Counted from the first letter of the stretch, positions 1 through 10,280 are shown. The stretch is 64,000 nt of DNA from Telmatactis stephensoni (GCA_029948255.1 JALIZF010001774.1:310001-374000), one strand, 5' to 3'. A program made the numbers and translations. The notes: generated by a model not told the origin, from the letters alone.

Positions 1-762
1 GTTATCTGCAACAATAAAACAATTGTTTGGAAGAAGAGGAAGGACTTGATTCTCCATAACTTCGTTAATTAGATCAGCTGTGAATGATCCAGCCACAGGT
101 ATAGCTTGAATTACTCCCTCTCTGAAGCCACAAATAGCCAGCGTAGAATATTTTCCGTCCTTTGCCTTGCCCTTTGAGCGGAATGAAGGGCATGCAAATC
201 CTGAATCAATTCTCCCATATTCTCTCTCATCTGTTTCAACGTTGAAGTGAGTTTCGTCAAAAAAATATATAATGCCTGGGTTAATTGTTCTTCTCCATTG
301 AATGTACATCTGTCTGCATAAACGATTACGTGGCGACAGTCGCTCAACTGCTACATGTATACATTTCTTTCGAGTAATTTCAAGCTGTTTGAATAATTTT
401 GCAATTGCCCCAGTAGATGGAACATCATTTGGTGCTAGTTGGAAGTCGTCTCTGAGTAGCATTTGAATCTCGCGAAGGTAAACATTAGGATATATTCTTA
501 CAATTGCCTCCATATACGCTTCCATCCACCAAGCGATTTTTTTTGGACGCATATTTCTGTTTACCAATGGTGAAATCGTCGCTCTTTCTTGAAAAAGTTT
601 CATATATTTGTCGACGCAGTTGTACGATACTTGGCAGATTTCAGCAGTGCGTGGGGTAGATAACGTAGCTAAATACGTTACAATTACTTGAAGTCGTTTT
701 TGCGTAGGGTAAGAAACACCATAACGATAACACCCTCCATGATCGTTTAGATACCAAGGCAT
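1..762 (-). CDS. Tc1/mariner (IS630)-type DDE transposase, runs off the left edge
   Basis: An open frame of 254 codons starts at an ATG at 762 and continues past position 1 without a stop. The N-terminal ~70 residues look like a helix-turn-helix DNA-binding region. They are followed by a linker and then the start of an RNase H-fold catalytic core. The first catalytic Asp is visible in YFFDETHF (D169). The second lies in the last residues, FIVADN (D253), the usual DN of this family. The third acidic residue lies outside the window. Families of this kind cut and paste DNA at TA dinucleotides. No inverted repeat could be checked because the left end is missing. No frameshift or stop is visible in this part, so the copy may be young. 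The family call is from motif order, not a search. Confidence 0.75.
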   Translation of the reverse strand, partial: MPWYLNDHGGCYRYGVSYPTQKRLQVIVTYLATLSTPRTAEICQVSYNCVDKYMKLFQERATISPLVNRNMRPKKIAWWMEAYMEAIVRIYPNVYLREIQMLLRDDFQLAPNDVPSTGAIAKLFKQLEITRKKCIHVAVERLSPRNRLCRQMYIQWRRTINPGIIYFFDETHFNVETDEREYGRIDSGFACPSFRSKGKAKDGKYSTLAICGFREGVIQAIPVAGSFTADLINEVMENQVLPLLPNNCFIVADN

Positions 763-1290
763 TTAGAAAGGCAGAAAAATCAAATCCACTTCCTGAGAAA
801 ACGTTATTTCATCTACATTGTACCAGGGCATTTCATTAAATGACCAGACCAGCCATTCTGCGATGCTCTTTGTGTAGTTGTAATAATGAAATTTCTATGG
901 CTAAAATATTGAATGTTCATGATTATATAACGTTCTATACAAAATAAAATATGCTTCATTTCTGGCCATTGTCTATTTTTTAAGAACATTTGATTTTAGT
1001 GATGACATGCACGAGAAAATGCCGATACCAATGCAATGTAAATTATATAAACGTTTTTGTAGGATAATATGTTTCCATAGAGGTGGGAAGAGGAGGGGTG
1101 GCACGTCGAAATATATCCATAAGGGCTTTCCCTGATAACACAAGAGAATAAACTCTTATATAATATCCTCCCTTGGGATACAAATTCTTCGTAAACAAGA
1201 AAACGGTGACAATTACATTGTTTAAATAAAAAAATATAAAATCCAAGTTTTGCACATGGGACACTCCTTCACATCAGCTGAAAACCTGTG
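763..1290. other. Intergenic, no gene seen
   Basis: AT-rich sequence with no long reading frame of convincing composition. It lies between the start of the minus-strand transposase and the plus-strand DM-domain exon, so it could hold the promoter or a first intron of the DM gene. No repeat stands out. Confidence 0.5.
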
Positions 1291-2902
1291 ATGGCAGGAA
1301 GAAATTGCGGAAAGTGCCGTCTACACGGTAAAATTGTCCCTTTAAAAGGTCATAGACGGGCCTGTCCTTTCTCAAATTGTTCGTGTTCGAGATGCTCCAC
1401 ACACGACCAAGTTCTGGCAATGCGTTATCAAGAACGCCAAGATAAGTCAGACAAGGGAAAGCAGTGGAGGGCAAGCTTGAACTCGAGTCTGAGGACAGAA
1501 ACACCTGTAACGCCGTCTTCCACAGATGTGCCTTTCCCAGATATGAAACCAACACTCTATGCACCAAATGTCGAAGAGTGTATGAGTGCACTGCAAGTGG
1601 CAAACTTTGAGTCATCAAAAGCAATGATACTTAAGAAAATGCCAAAAGCTGATCAAAAAAGAGGTATGCAACACATAACTGTATAATTCCAAGTTTTCTG
1701 AATTTTATGCTTAATCAAACAAGTGCATTATCAATGTGTTCCATTCATCCAAAACATTATTCGTCCCAATTTTTTTATGAAAGAATTGAGAATCTAGAAC
1801 ATCTTTACCTGTTTACAGTCAAACCTATGGTCAAACTAGCACAAGCATGAACACGTTGAGCTCATTAATGAATTTTCTGTTCGAATATTGATTGGATTCT
1901 TTGTTTTGAAAAACTGATATCATTGCCTTTCAATGGGCTTTGCAAAATTGTTAAATATGCAGCAAAGCGGAAAATTGAGTTCGAACAGACACAAACATAG
2001 AAACAATGAATATTTTAATTGTTATCTGGTCTAGTTTTTGTGACTTCAATTTCCAGTGTTCAGTAGATTATACAAAAATATTAATGCCAATAAATTATAT
2101 ACATTAAAATATTAATGAAGATTTTATTGTTAAATTTTCAGATAAGCAAAAGAAGCAGCTGCAGGAACACAGAAGCATCTACAAAAGTATCAATTCCTAT
2201 TCACATGAAATCGCAGAAACTGCTAAAGAGTTAAGCCCCCTGGCAGTTCTTAAAACCGCAATTCTATTGCATCAGCGGCAACCACGCCAATCAAGTGATG
2301 CTGGGAAAGAAACCGACTTGTCCAGTGCTGCAACAAGTGCACCAGCCATTCAAGCGAGTCTAGAATCGTCAACTGCCCTGCATTTCAAGTTCCATGACCA
2401 GCTTGACAATCTAAAACAGGTGCTACCTTTTGCTTCTGAAGTAAAGCTGGCCTCCCTTCTTGCCACAGAACAGGGAGATATGAATGCGGTGGTTCACAAA
2501 ATTTTGGAGTCTGATGGTAGAGCCGGGGATGACGAAAGCTGTGTAGATACCAAGGTGATTGATCTGACTGATGAAAACAAAACACCATCTTTGACAGATG
2601 TCAACGTTGACACTTCCATGTTGAAAGATATCTTGGATACAGTAAAGAGGAACGAGTCACTTCAATCCGAAAACTCGTCTTCAGGGTGTAGTAATCTGTT
2701 GTCCTTTCATAAACCACGCAACAACAGAGTTGCCACAACAAGCAGCCTTGTAGGAGAAGCTGACCAGACTTCACAACAGTTAGCTGAAAGGACATCATCG
2801 AACCGCCACCGTGATTGTCCTTACTGTTTTCAGGAAAACCAACAAGGAAATTTTTGCAGTCGTTGTGGAGGAGTTTTTGACCCAACATTTCATCGTTGGT
2901 AA
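1291..2902 (+). CDS. DM-domain (DMRT-like) transcription factor, two exons visible
   Basis: Exon 1 (about 1291-1663) opens with a DM zinc module: C6, C9, H12, H21, C25, C30, C32 and C35 in the canonical C-x2-C-x2-H-x8-H-x3-C-x4-C-x-C-x2-C spacing, followed by the recognition helix (LAMRYQERQD). It ends at the donor GAG|GTATGC (1663). Exon 2 begins after an acceptor at 2141. The phases match (one base plus two bases gives an Asp codon). It runs to a stop at 2902. Exon 2 holds a region resembling a DMA/CUE-like helical domain (SEVKLASLLATEQGDMNAVV) and ends in a C-x2-C...C-x2-C ribbon (CPYC...CSRCG). Such proteins bind DNA in the minor groove and direct sexual or neural differentiation. An in-frame stop lies just upstream (1279), so either translation starts at 1291 or an upstream exon joins nearby. 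Probably the most ordinary host gene in the window. Confidence 0.88.
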
Positions 2903-3340
2903 TTTATTCAATTGTTTCACTTTGTTATTGTTTCACTTTGTTTATTAATTTTTTGTAAGTCTGAAGAAAGCCGTCAGTGATGTAGTGAGCTAAGATATAC
3001 CAAGTAATTATTCATGCAATAGAAAAAAAACTGATGCAATTTATTAGAAATTTCATGAGATAAAAAAAATGAGTTCTTGGCTAAGTCAATTTAAAGTTTC
3101 GAGTAAGGCTTAAAAAGCCGTCAGTGACGAAGCTAACATATGAGCTATGTATTTTTTTCATTGAACATTGTTTGCAAAGGTCAAAACTAATGTAATTAGT
3201 ATTTAATTCATGAAATAAAAATGGTGTTTTTGACTTAGTCTACTTGAGTGCAAATAATACAAAAAATACTACTATCTGTTACTCAGTGGTTCTACGTAAT
3301 AAGTCACTAACTATTTCACGGGTTAAATGAAACGACTCTA
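2903..3340. other. 3' flank of the DM gene, AT-rich
   Basis: No gene seen. A short phrase around AAAGCCGTCAGTGA occurs twice, near 2969 and 3114, suggesting a local duplication in the 3' region. Confidence 0.4.
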
Positions 3341-3560
3341 ATGCGCAATTTCTATGTATATGCTATTCATATAATATGCTATTTCTATGTATATGCTATT
3401 CATATAATATACTATTTCTATGCATATGCTATTCATACAATATGTTATTTCTATGTATATGCTATTGGAACCCTATTTACATGTATGCCCTATTTGCAAC
3501 ACTATTCATACCATATGCTATTTCTATGTGTATGCTATTCAAACCCTATTTACAAGATAT
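3341..3560. repeat. Minisatellite with CTATGTATATGCTATTC core
   Basis: Imperfect tandem units of roughly 33-36 bp built on TTTCTATGTATATGCTATTC followed by ATATAATATG. Four or more copies are readable, with the last ones degenerate. The region just downstream to about 3790 still carries many ACATAGC/CTATGTA words, so the array has probably decayed at its 3' side. Confidence 0.8.
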
Positions 3561-3918
3561 GGTTTGTCTATGTAAAAACTATTTAACTAACACTTCGATT
3601 TGTCTTCTACGCATACATAGCTTTCAAATACTATGTAAAGCGTTCCAAATGACTAGCGAAAACATAGCATTTTCTATACAATTTACATAGTATCTGCATA
3701 ATTGCCATATGCATAGTTTTTAAGTAGTTACAACATATGCTTTACATAGCCTCAGCACATAGCATTTACATAGGTTTTACATATGTCTGGTTCTACAAGG
3801 GTAGTTATGAAATGCCATTGTTAAGTTAATGTATTGAGAACATATATTTTGATCATTAAATGGATGTAAACAATCATTCGTTTTGTAATATTTTTAGAGG
3901 AATAAAGTCATTTTATAA

Positions 3919-4038
3919 AAGCAATAGAAAACTTTTTCCTGTGTTTGCATAGCCTTATATAAACACTCGAGGGGTTGGGAGAATTCTCGAAAGTTATGCA
4001 AACCCTCGACTTCGTCTCGGGTTTGCATAACTGTCTCT

Positions 4039-4076
<38 letters not shown>

Positions 4077-4104
4077 CAAACACGGAAAAAGTTTTCTATT
4101 GCTT
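3919..4104. mobile_element. Foldback MITE with AAGCAATAGAAAAC ends
   Basis: The two halves are near-perfect inverted repeats, from AAGCAATAGAAAACTTTTTCC on the left to its complement on the right, with a short asymmetric centre around 4010. The whole unit would fold into one long hairpin. The same terminal word AAGCAATAGAA bounds a second, internally different foldback at 32052-32243, so both belong to one superfamily. No coding capacity. Confidence 0.85.
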
Positions 4105-4119
4105 AAGTGAAATTAAATA

Positions 4120-4424
4120 TTATAAGACCGATCATAGTGAAGTTCAAGAGTCATAAAGTAAAGTCCCAAATATATTTCGGTCGACCCAAACTCCGAGGGG
4201 CAGACCTGGACAGTGAATCTCTTAATGGGGCTAAACAGATCTACATTAACGAAAACCTGACTGCGACTAAAAGGAAGCTGTTCAGCGAAGTAAGAAAGCG
4301 GGCCAAACAAAACAAATGGTTTAACACGTGGACAGTCAATGGTAAGGTTTTTGTGTGCAAGGAAAAGGGTGATCGACCGATAAAGATTAGCAGCCACGTA
4401 GATTTGGAAAACATTTATATATAA
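4120..4424 (+). pseudogene. LINE ORF1 C-terminal fragment
   Basis: About 100 residues resembling the C-terminal RNA-binding part of animal non-LTR retrotransposon ORF1 proteins (RPIIVKF, then INENLTATKRKLF, then a WTVNGKVFV motif, ending in a DLENI tail). The fragment starts directly at the right end of the foldback MITE at 4104 and has no N-terminal half. It is therefore a truncated insertion, or one cut by the MITE. Composition is more GC-rich than the flanks. Recognition is from motif memory. Confidence 0.6.
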
Positions 4425-5348
4425 ACTTTTTTTTATTCTTCTTCTTTAATATACATATCTTGGTTTTGAAATGACTATTCAGTGATAAACGCTACTCACT
4501 TAGCATAAAAAGTTACTTTCTTGAGTTACGATTAGATAATATCATTAATTAGGCTCCTTTGTTTTGAGATTTTGGTGCTGGTACAGCTTTTGTCGTTTGG
4601 ATTTTTATTTTTCCTAAGGGATTTGATGGATTTCATCTTTAATTATACTAGTTTCAATGCTGTATTTGTGTTCCGTTAAAAGTATTTTGTGTATTGTGTA
4701 CTGTATTATTGTGGTGGGTGCTTGTTGTATTTCGTTTTTGTTATTATTGTCTTTATTGTGTCTTTTGTCTTTATTCTGTTCATTGGACAATTTACTAGTC
4801 CACTTGGATTTGGAACAGCTTTTGCATTTTTTGCTTTGGAAAAACTAAAAAACAAAAAACTTGTAAAAAAAACCAACTGTATACATAATTTCAGAATAAA
4901 GAGTTAAAGACTGAAAAAGAAAAAGTTGCCCTTATTACCCATGATGCACCGTTTTTCGAAAAGGGTCTATACTTACCTGCAGTTTAGCTTGCATATCCAG
5001 AAAATGTATGTATATTGATATGTATGTGCCTCTAAATAATTGCAATTCTAAAGAAACTCAGATATATTGAGAAAAACTTTGTCTTTTTTAATATTTATTC
5101 ATGAATGTGGTATAAAAACTGGAACAATAATTATAAAAAAATCTACCGGATAAATCAGTATCCAGAGGATAAAATCCATACAAGTTGTATACAGTGGATA
5201 ACTCTTATTTGGTGGATAACTTTATCCAGGCTTTGTATAACCGGCTCCTGATATAATGTATTATATTTAAATGCTATTTTATTATAACTAGAAAATTATT
5301 GATTTTTTTAAAATATGTTAGTTGATGTAATATAATATGATGTCACAA
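4425..5348. other. AT-rich intergenic region, no gene seen
   Basis: Short open frames near 4657-4907 are T-rich, hydrophobic and overlap in two frames, which is typical of low-complexity sequence. Nothing else is recognisable. Confidence 0.45.
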
Positions 5349-5471
5349 ATAGGCCTTTTGCAGCACGTGGGAATGAGGGAAAAAACAATGTTTTCCAGTT
5401 AACAGGACATTGAAATTCTTTTGTATTGCCCTCCAAATTGAGGTGCATTCCACATGCTGCAAAGGGCCTAT
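5349..5471. mobile_element. MITE with ATAGGCCTTTTGCAGC ends
   Basis: Terminal inverted repeats of about 27 bp (ATAGGCCTTTTGCAGC... and its near-complement ...GCTGCAAAGGGCCTAT) enclose about 70 bp of non-coding DNA. A single similar end (AATAGGCCCTTTGCAGC) occurs near 30555, so the family recurs in the genome. Confidence 0.75.
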
Positions 5472-5549
5472 TAGCTAAATTATTGATTAAAAATCATATA
5501 TCAATCAGATTCAAAATAATTGCAGTACTTAAATTGAGCTAATGTGTGA

Positions 5550-5658
5550 ATAGACCTTTCTCCAAAATGGTCGCTGCTCATTAGCAATGGAACTTTCTAA
5601 TTTTTTGCATAATTGCTAAGAAAGTATTTCAAAAATTACTTTTTTGGGAAAGGTCTAT
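5550..5658. mobile_element. Short MITE with ATAGACCTTTCTCC ends
   Basis: Inverted ends ATAGACCTTTCTCCAAAA and TTTTTTGGGAAAGGTCTAT enclose about 70 bp. Non-coding. An overlapping weaker inverted pair (GCAGTTCAGAGTT near 5861 and AACTCTGAACTGGC near 6008) marks a further, more decayed unit just downstream. Confidence 0.7.
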
Positions 5659-6100
5659 TGATGCAAGGGGTGCACATTTCTGTAGAATAATTATCAATTA
5701 ATATCATCAATAATATTTAAATATATTATTATTATTATGAATCATTATTATATATTTGTGAAAATTATATACCAATTTCCATACACCAATTCAGTGGCCA
5801 CAAAAAGCATCCGAGCAAGGCTTCAGGGTACAATTTGGAATAATCCTTTCTGTATAAGGCAGTTCAGAGTTGAAGAATCGTTTTTAGTGTGCATGTGATT
5901 TTATCTTGAACTTCTCACCTTTTTTAAAACCTTTTGTTTTTAATCAAACAAATGAAGGTGAGACATTCTGGATAAAAATGCATGCGCATTAGAAATTATC
6001 CTTAAACTCTGAACTGGCATACCGTGAAGTCCGATCAATGCTTTGTTTGTGACCCCTGAATGCATGTATGGAAGATGCTGAATATGCTTATGATCATCCT

Positions 6101-6252
6101 AAAGTGATTTTCCTTTGCCCATGAAAGAAAAAAGAATATTTTATAGTTTGTTTTGGTCAATAAAGAGCAAACGAAAGCAATAAGTCTATAGAGTCTACTA
6201 CTAACTATTAATTAGTCTATATTCTTTCATGGGTGAAGGAAAACCACTCTAT
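6101..6252. mobile_element. MITE of the AGAGTGGTTTTC group
   Basis: Left end AAAGTGATTTTCCTTTGCCC and right end GGGTGAAGGAAAACCACTCT are inverted copies reading into ATGAAAGAA. The terminal word AGAGTGGTTTTC is shared with units at 33415-33631 and 35924-36063. The DNA between this unit and 6914 shows no gene. Confidence 0.7.
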
Positions 6253-6914
6253 AACAGATTTTCAATAATCTCTCAATACACAATTAATTTTGCTTCATTT
6301 TTGTACCAGCTTCTCTTGAATGAAGAGCTGATAGTTTATTACAGAAGCTTACTTTAATGGCCGACTCTGTGCATTGCCTGTGTTGTGCCATAGTGAAATA
6401 TGGAGGGGGAAAAAACATCAGCTTCAATGGTTTTATAAGTACAATGTAGCTATAAAAGCTAAAGATATACTAACAATGATATACTGATGAAATAGGAGGA
6501 ATAATTATAATATGGGTCAGTTCTTGAAAGTGTGTCATGATTAGTGCTAATGAATAAAAAGGGCATTTACTTAGTGGTTGTGATCCTAGATTGGAGCTTA
6601 ATCAGCCAGCTTTCAGAAACTCACTGTTTTATCTTTTTAATCAATTGCTTCAACTGTGATTAAAACAAACCAATACTGTAATTTTATTTAGAATAGCATG
6701 AAATATTATTTATACACTACAGACTACATACATATGTAGAAGCCATTAAAAAAATATTTGACATCTGCAGGAAAATTATTAACAATAAATAAAAATTAAT
6801 GTAAAACAAGATTGTGTATGATCGAGGTTCTAAAGCTCTATAAATAACTCAAAATCATTTTCTCTATGTATATAAGCTATCCTTACACATATCCTTTAAA
6901 TTACACATCATATT

Positions 6915-7171
6915 TAAGGGAAGCAAGGGGGCCGAGTGGTGAGAGCGCCGATCTGTCACCGCTGTGGTCCCTCGTTCAATCCCTGGACGGGGCATCGCAT
7001 GTGGCTTGAGTTTCTTGTTCGTTCTCTCCCTAGCCTCAAGGGTTTTTTCTCCAGGTTCTCCGGTTTTTCCTCCCTCAGTAAAAACGAACTAGTATCGAAC
7101 TAAGCTGTGCTCCGTGATCAGACATGAGTCGTATGGTTGCTGCTACGTGTATGTGTATGTAAATTTGTATG
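6915..7171 (+). mobile_element. tRNA-derived SINE, interrupted by the viral element
   Basis: A tRNA-like head has an A-box-like GCCGAGTGGTGAGAG (from 6931) and a B-box-like GTTCAATCC (6974-6982) at tRNA-like spacing. It continues into a C/T-rich body with the phrase GGTTCTCCGGTTTTTCCTCC, which is familiar from cnidarian SINEs. The body runs to 7171, where the Polinton-like element is inserted. A likely remainder resumes at 29726. It is not a functional tRNA, since a proper acceptor stem and anticodon arm are lacking. Confidence 0.65.
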
Positions 7172-7279
7172 AGCAGCAGTAAGGGTTTGGCTCGATCGCA
7201 CCTCGTAATTCACGGGCCCTGCCTGTATAGATCTAGGGGTATCCACATCGAGGATTCTCTGCACCGTTCTGGGCGTTTT
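7172..7279 (+). repeat. Left terminal inverted repeat of the viral element
   Basis: 108 bp matching the complement of 29618-29725 with about one mismatch (near 7241). Begins AGCAGCAGTAAGGGTTTGGC. An open frame crosses it from the host flank, but its upstream Met lies in the target duplication and is not a credible start. Confidence 0.95.
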
Positions 7280-7336
7280 TTGGCAAAATGGAGTAAAAGA
7301 CTGCTGCTGGAGACTAAAAGAAATAAGTGTTATATA

Positions 7337-7927
7337 ATGTGTTGCAATGCTCATCAAGTAGATTACGAAAAGTATACAGTTTGCTCTAATTGTCTGCGAC
7401 GTGAAATTAAGCCACCAGAGCTGAGGCCTTTAAAGTGTTGTGGTAGGCGAATGACCATAGAAGAAGACACGGCCGTGTGTGAAATCTGCGGCCGTATAGT
7501 TTTTAATGCTGTGCCCTGTGCTACCTTTGGTCAATGTTATGCTAACGGCGGTCGTAAAAAGACGCCATATAAGAGAATTATTTACTTTAGAAAATGGATG
7601 TGAATTATTTTAGGTTTAGAGCTGGTCTATGTTGATAGGAAAACCTTACGGCAGATAAAAGCTCATCTCAAAGAACCCACGCCACAGGGCTTGAAAAGGA
7701 CTCTAAAAAAATTAAAGCTACAAAAATATAATAAGGGCATTTCTTATATTTTGTCAGAAATTACTGGCAAAAAAATACCCGACGTTTCTATGCAAATTAT
7801 GCGTAAGGTCGAGAGTATGTTTATTCAGCTGCGGGGGAAAATCCCTTATTACCCTGACGTCATCTACAAAATATTTTATGACATCGATCACAATCACCCC
7901 CTATTGAGATGGATTCCTGGGCGATGA
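7337..7927 (+). pseudogene. VLTF3-like late transcription factor, one in-frame stop
   Basis: Start chosen at 7337 because it lies in the element's TATATAATG start motif. Reading in one frame gives 88 residues, a TGA (7601-7603), then 107 more residues to the stop at 7925. The first part holds paired Cys motifs forming a zinc ribbon (CSNC, CCGR, CEICG) and ends in YKRIIYFRKWM. The second has the LKKLKLQKYNKGISYIL and ITGKKIP region and a C-terminal YPDVIYKIF...HPLL stretch. This order matches what I know of poxvirus/NCLDV VLTF3-like proteins, which switch on late genes. That call is by memory and needs profile confirmation. The TGA falls where family members continue, so it looks like a nonsense mutation or a recoded or erroneous base. 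It is the first gene inside the left repeat. Confidence 0.6.
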
Positions 7928-7995
7928 CTCATAGCCATACAGCCAATCAAAAACCTGCCCATAATGATATGTATTTTACACAAGTTTTTACACAG

Positions 7996-8080
7996 TTGTG
8001 AAATATTTTGTGAAAACGACTCAGCTTGTGAAACATTTTGTGAAAACGACTCAGTCTGTGAAATATTTTGTGAAACTACT
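7996..8080. repeat. Short tandem repeat, TGTGAAATATTTTGTGAAAA unit
   Basis: Two full and one partial copies of a ~32-bp unit (TTGTGAAATATTTTGTGAAA followed by ACGACTCAG). It lies between the 3' ends of the convergent transcription-factor-like and membrane-protein genes. Confidence 0.7.
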
Positions 8081-8156
8081 TAACTATGCATATTTTCTAC
8101 ACAGTGACGTTCGATATGCAAATTAAAGCCCATTGGATTTTTCTCGAAGTGAATAT

Positions 8157-8762
8157 TTATTGATTTAGTTTTTGTTTGATTTCTTGCATGGCTTCGCTGT
8201 AGATTTTCTTGCATAGCTCGGGATCGTCTTTTTTAAAAACTTCAACTCTAGTTTTTTGTCGGATTTCATTTTTTAATTGCTCGTATTTATTGGACTCGGC
8301 CATAATTAAAGCAAATTCATTTTCATCGATTATGTTATTGTGAAGGGCTTTCGAAATGAGGTCTGAGATTGTATTTATTTTAGATTTGCATAACATTGTT
8401 GTTTTCTAGTGTTTCGAAACCTTTTGGGTTAATTTTTTAGTCGCTACCGTGGCGACGGCTGAAATAATTCCACAGAGTCCCCCAATCGCGCTTAAAGGGA
8501 TTCCTACTAGAATTCCTGGGCCCGTTAAAGATGTGGCAATCCCCGAACTTGTTAAAAGGGCTGATAAACTACCGGAAGATAAAGCAATAGCTTGGGTCAC
8601 AGAGCGTGTTTTATTGTATTTTTTACGGACGCCATCGTAATGTTTGACCTCGGCGCCTAATTCAGAAAGGATCATATTGATTTTTTGAAGTCGAAAACTT
8701 TCTCCATCAGAAATGACGGGGTATAATGGTGCAGAGGGTTCTTCTCGTATCACATCGGTCAT
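8157..8762 (-). pseudogene. Glycine-rich membrane protein, split by an amber stop
   Basis: A 118-residue N-terminal part (8762 to 8409) and a 79-residue C-terminal part (8396 to 8157) lie in the same frame, separated by TAG at 8408-8406 and three codons. The N-terminal part has a short head, a charged helix, then a long Gly/Ala/Ser/Ile hydrophobic segment (residues ~55-110), likely membrane-active. The C-terminal part is a predicted alpha-helical SDLISKAL...DENEFALIM region. I recall single continuous proteins with this order in related invertebrate elements, so this is read as one gene with a nonsense change. Function unknown. A membrane-penetration or virion-membrane role is possible but only inferred. 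It starts within the palindromic promoter shared with the next gene. Confidence 0.6.
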
Positions 8763-8773
8763 TATATATAATG
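8760..8773. promoter_or_regulatory. Divergent palindromic start/promoter motif
   Basis: CATTATATATAATG: the minus-strand gene begins with the complement of CAT and the plus-strand gene begins with the final ATG, so both start codons belong to the palindrome. This leaves almost no room for 5' leaders. The motif recurs at the other starts of this element. Confidence 0.7.
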
Positions 8774-10261
8774 GTACAATACGAATGGCATAGGTTTAGA
8801 ACCGCTTACCCACATGCTGATTTTAAAAAGTTCTCTGCAGGGCCTCAGAGTATTGAATTCGAACACGATGGAATTGCTGTCGATGTGTTTAGAGAAGATA
8901 TTACGCCAGATGGGCCTTTTCCAACGGCAGTGCATCACTATGGCGACGCAAAATTAAATGCGGCGCTTTTAAAGGCCTTAGGTCCTAGAGATCCTAAAAA
9001 CAAGACCGTTAAGATATCTCCATCGTGGCCTAAGGATTTTACAGTCGGCAAAATAAATTACCCAGTGCCCGCTGTGGCTTGGCACACGATGCCTCCTAAG
9101 ACTAATTTCTCTCATTTGACCTTAGAAGTGGCGCTGGGTAAAAAGATACCTTTAAAAGTTCGTAACGTGTTTAAAAAGAGTGAGACAGAATTTAAATCTT
9201 CAGCGGCGGCAAAAAAATGGCTAAAAGGGCCAAGTATGACTTACTGGGCGCAACAGTTAAACTTTGCCGTATGGGCGGCGACGGCGGGCTGCGGTGTGGG
9301 TTTAGATATGCTACAGCGGTGTTCTTTTTTACAGTTTCATGTGATTTTTACTATTCGCCGCATTCTACATGAATTGGGAGCGCCTTTGCCGGGCGATCTT
9401 AGCTTTGATGCCTATGGCACACATTATAAAGAGGCGGCCTTTGAGAGGCTATGTAATGAATTTAAAATCCATAAGGACTTTAGATTCTTAGCGCCCAACA
9501 ATGGCGGCGTTGGCGATCCTTATGGATACGATTACGCAGGGCTTAACATACAAGAAGGCGGCTGGCCTAACCCTAGTAATCGATTTAGAGATGAGGGTCG
9601 GCCTAAATATGGTGGGCCTGAGGTAGAAGTGTTAAAAGATTCTCGCACTCCTAGACAATACGATTGGTTTGTATTGCAAAAAGGTGAAGGTCTGGTAAAT
9701 CTGGCCCGCCTAAATAGAAGCATAGAGGCCTACGTTTATTGTGTGCTGGGGGCGCAGGTAGATACACGCTCGCCCATCATAGCCGCTGGTGGTGCTAGTC
9801 AAGAAACACAACAACAGTTCTTAGTGCTCTTTGAATCGGCCGTCATAGAAAACGACATTGCCAAGAGCATACAAAGGTATCAGTTTGCCGTCCAAGAGGC
9901 TAAAGTGCGCTTAGACTACGCCATAGCCCCAGGTTGTTGGCTAATGCCTAGCGATTTAGTGATTAATACTCACTCTGTCGTGGGCTATAACAATCTTTTA
10001 CAAAAGGCTACTGAGGTGATGAAGTTTGGCATCAATGACATCAACGGCGATTTGAAGCAGCGTAAAGTGCCACACTTTGATAAGCCGCCGAAGAAAAAGC
10101 CACCGCCTAAAAAAGACGTCCTCCCAGAGAAAAGGCCCCTGCCGGTGAAAAGGCCCATCCATAGGCCGCTGCCGACTATAAAAGAAGAATACGACCATGA
10201 TCTTTTAAAGGGCGGCATTACTGCTGCGGCTGTTGGTTTGGGTTATTTTATGCTACGTTAA
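8771..10261 (+). CDS. Conserved viral-element protein of unknown function, 496 aa
   Basis: Start at 8771 because of the TATATATAATG context, 45 bases inside a longer open frame. The protein is intact. Residues 1 to ~430 form a globular alpha/beta region with a distinctive block (QLNFAVWAATAGCGVGLDML, then FTIRRILHELGAPLPGD). Next comes a Lys/Pro-rich linker (PPKKKPPPKKDV...PLPVKRP) and a short hydrophobic, Gly/Ala-rich C-terminus ending YFMLR that could be a membrane anchor. I believe similar proteins recur in cnidarian genomes beside capsid genes, but I know of no function. Position next to structural genes suggests a virion or assembly role (inference). The gene ends at a perfect hairpin shared with the convergent coiled-coil gene. 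Confidence 0.7.
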   Translation: MVQYEWHRFRTAYPHADFKKFSAGPQSIEFEHDGIAVDVFREDITPDGPFPTAVHHYGDAKLNAALLKALGPRDPKNKTVKISPSWPKDFTVGKINYPVPAVAWHTMPPKTNFSHLTLEVALGKKIPLKVRNVFKKSETEFKSSAAAKKWLKGPSMTYWAQQLNFAVWAATAGCGVGLDMLQRCSFLQFHVIFTIRRILHELGAPLPGDLSFDAYGTHYKEAAFERLCNEFKIHKDFRFLAPNNGGVGDPYGYDYAGLNIQEGGWPNPSNRFRDEGRPKYGGPEVEVLKDSRTPRQYDWFVLQKGEGLVNLARLNRSIEAYVYCVLGAQVDTRSPIIAAGGASQETQQQFLVLFESAVIENDIAKSIQRYQFAVQEAKVRLDYAIAPGCWLMPSDLVINTHSVVGYNNLLQKATEVMKFGINDINGDLKQRKVPHFDKPPKKKPPPKKDVLPEKRPLPVKRPIHRPLPTIKEEYDHDLLKGGITAAAVGLGYFMLR

Positions 10262-10276
10262 AAATCAGTGATTTTT
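10260..10276. terminator. Bidirectional 3' hairpin AAAAATC-AGT-GATTTTT
   Basis: A perfect 7-bp stem with a 3-nt loop overlaps the stop codon of the upstream plus-strand gene and lies 4 bp beyond the stop of the converging minus-strand gene. Hairpins of the same type follow genes at 20377-20394 and 23945-23961, which supports a role in 3' end formation. Confidence 0.65.
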
Positions 10277-10280
10277 ATAT

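Noticed and set aside
3341..3690. Two overlapping Tyr/Cys/Ile-rich reading frames
   Set aside because: They are translations of the minisatellite (same 33-36 bp unit in two frames) and have no independent support.
4657..4907. Two hydrophobic small frames
   Set aside because: T-rich low-complexity DNA, overlapping frames, no start context.
6925..6990. Functional tRNA gene
   Set aside because: A- and B-box-like words are present, but the flanking stems do not pair as a tRNA acceptor; the sequence continues into a SINE body.
7169..7336. Coding sequence across the left inverted repeat
   Set aside because: The Met lies in the target duplication and the same peptide is encoded antisense at the right end (29794-29618); it is only repeat translation.
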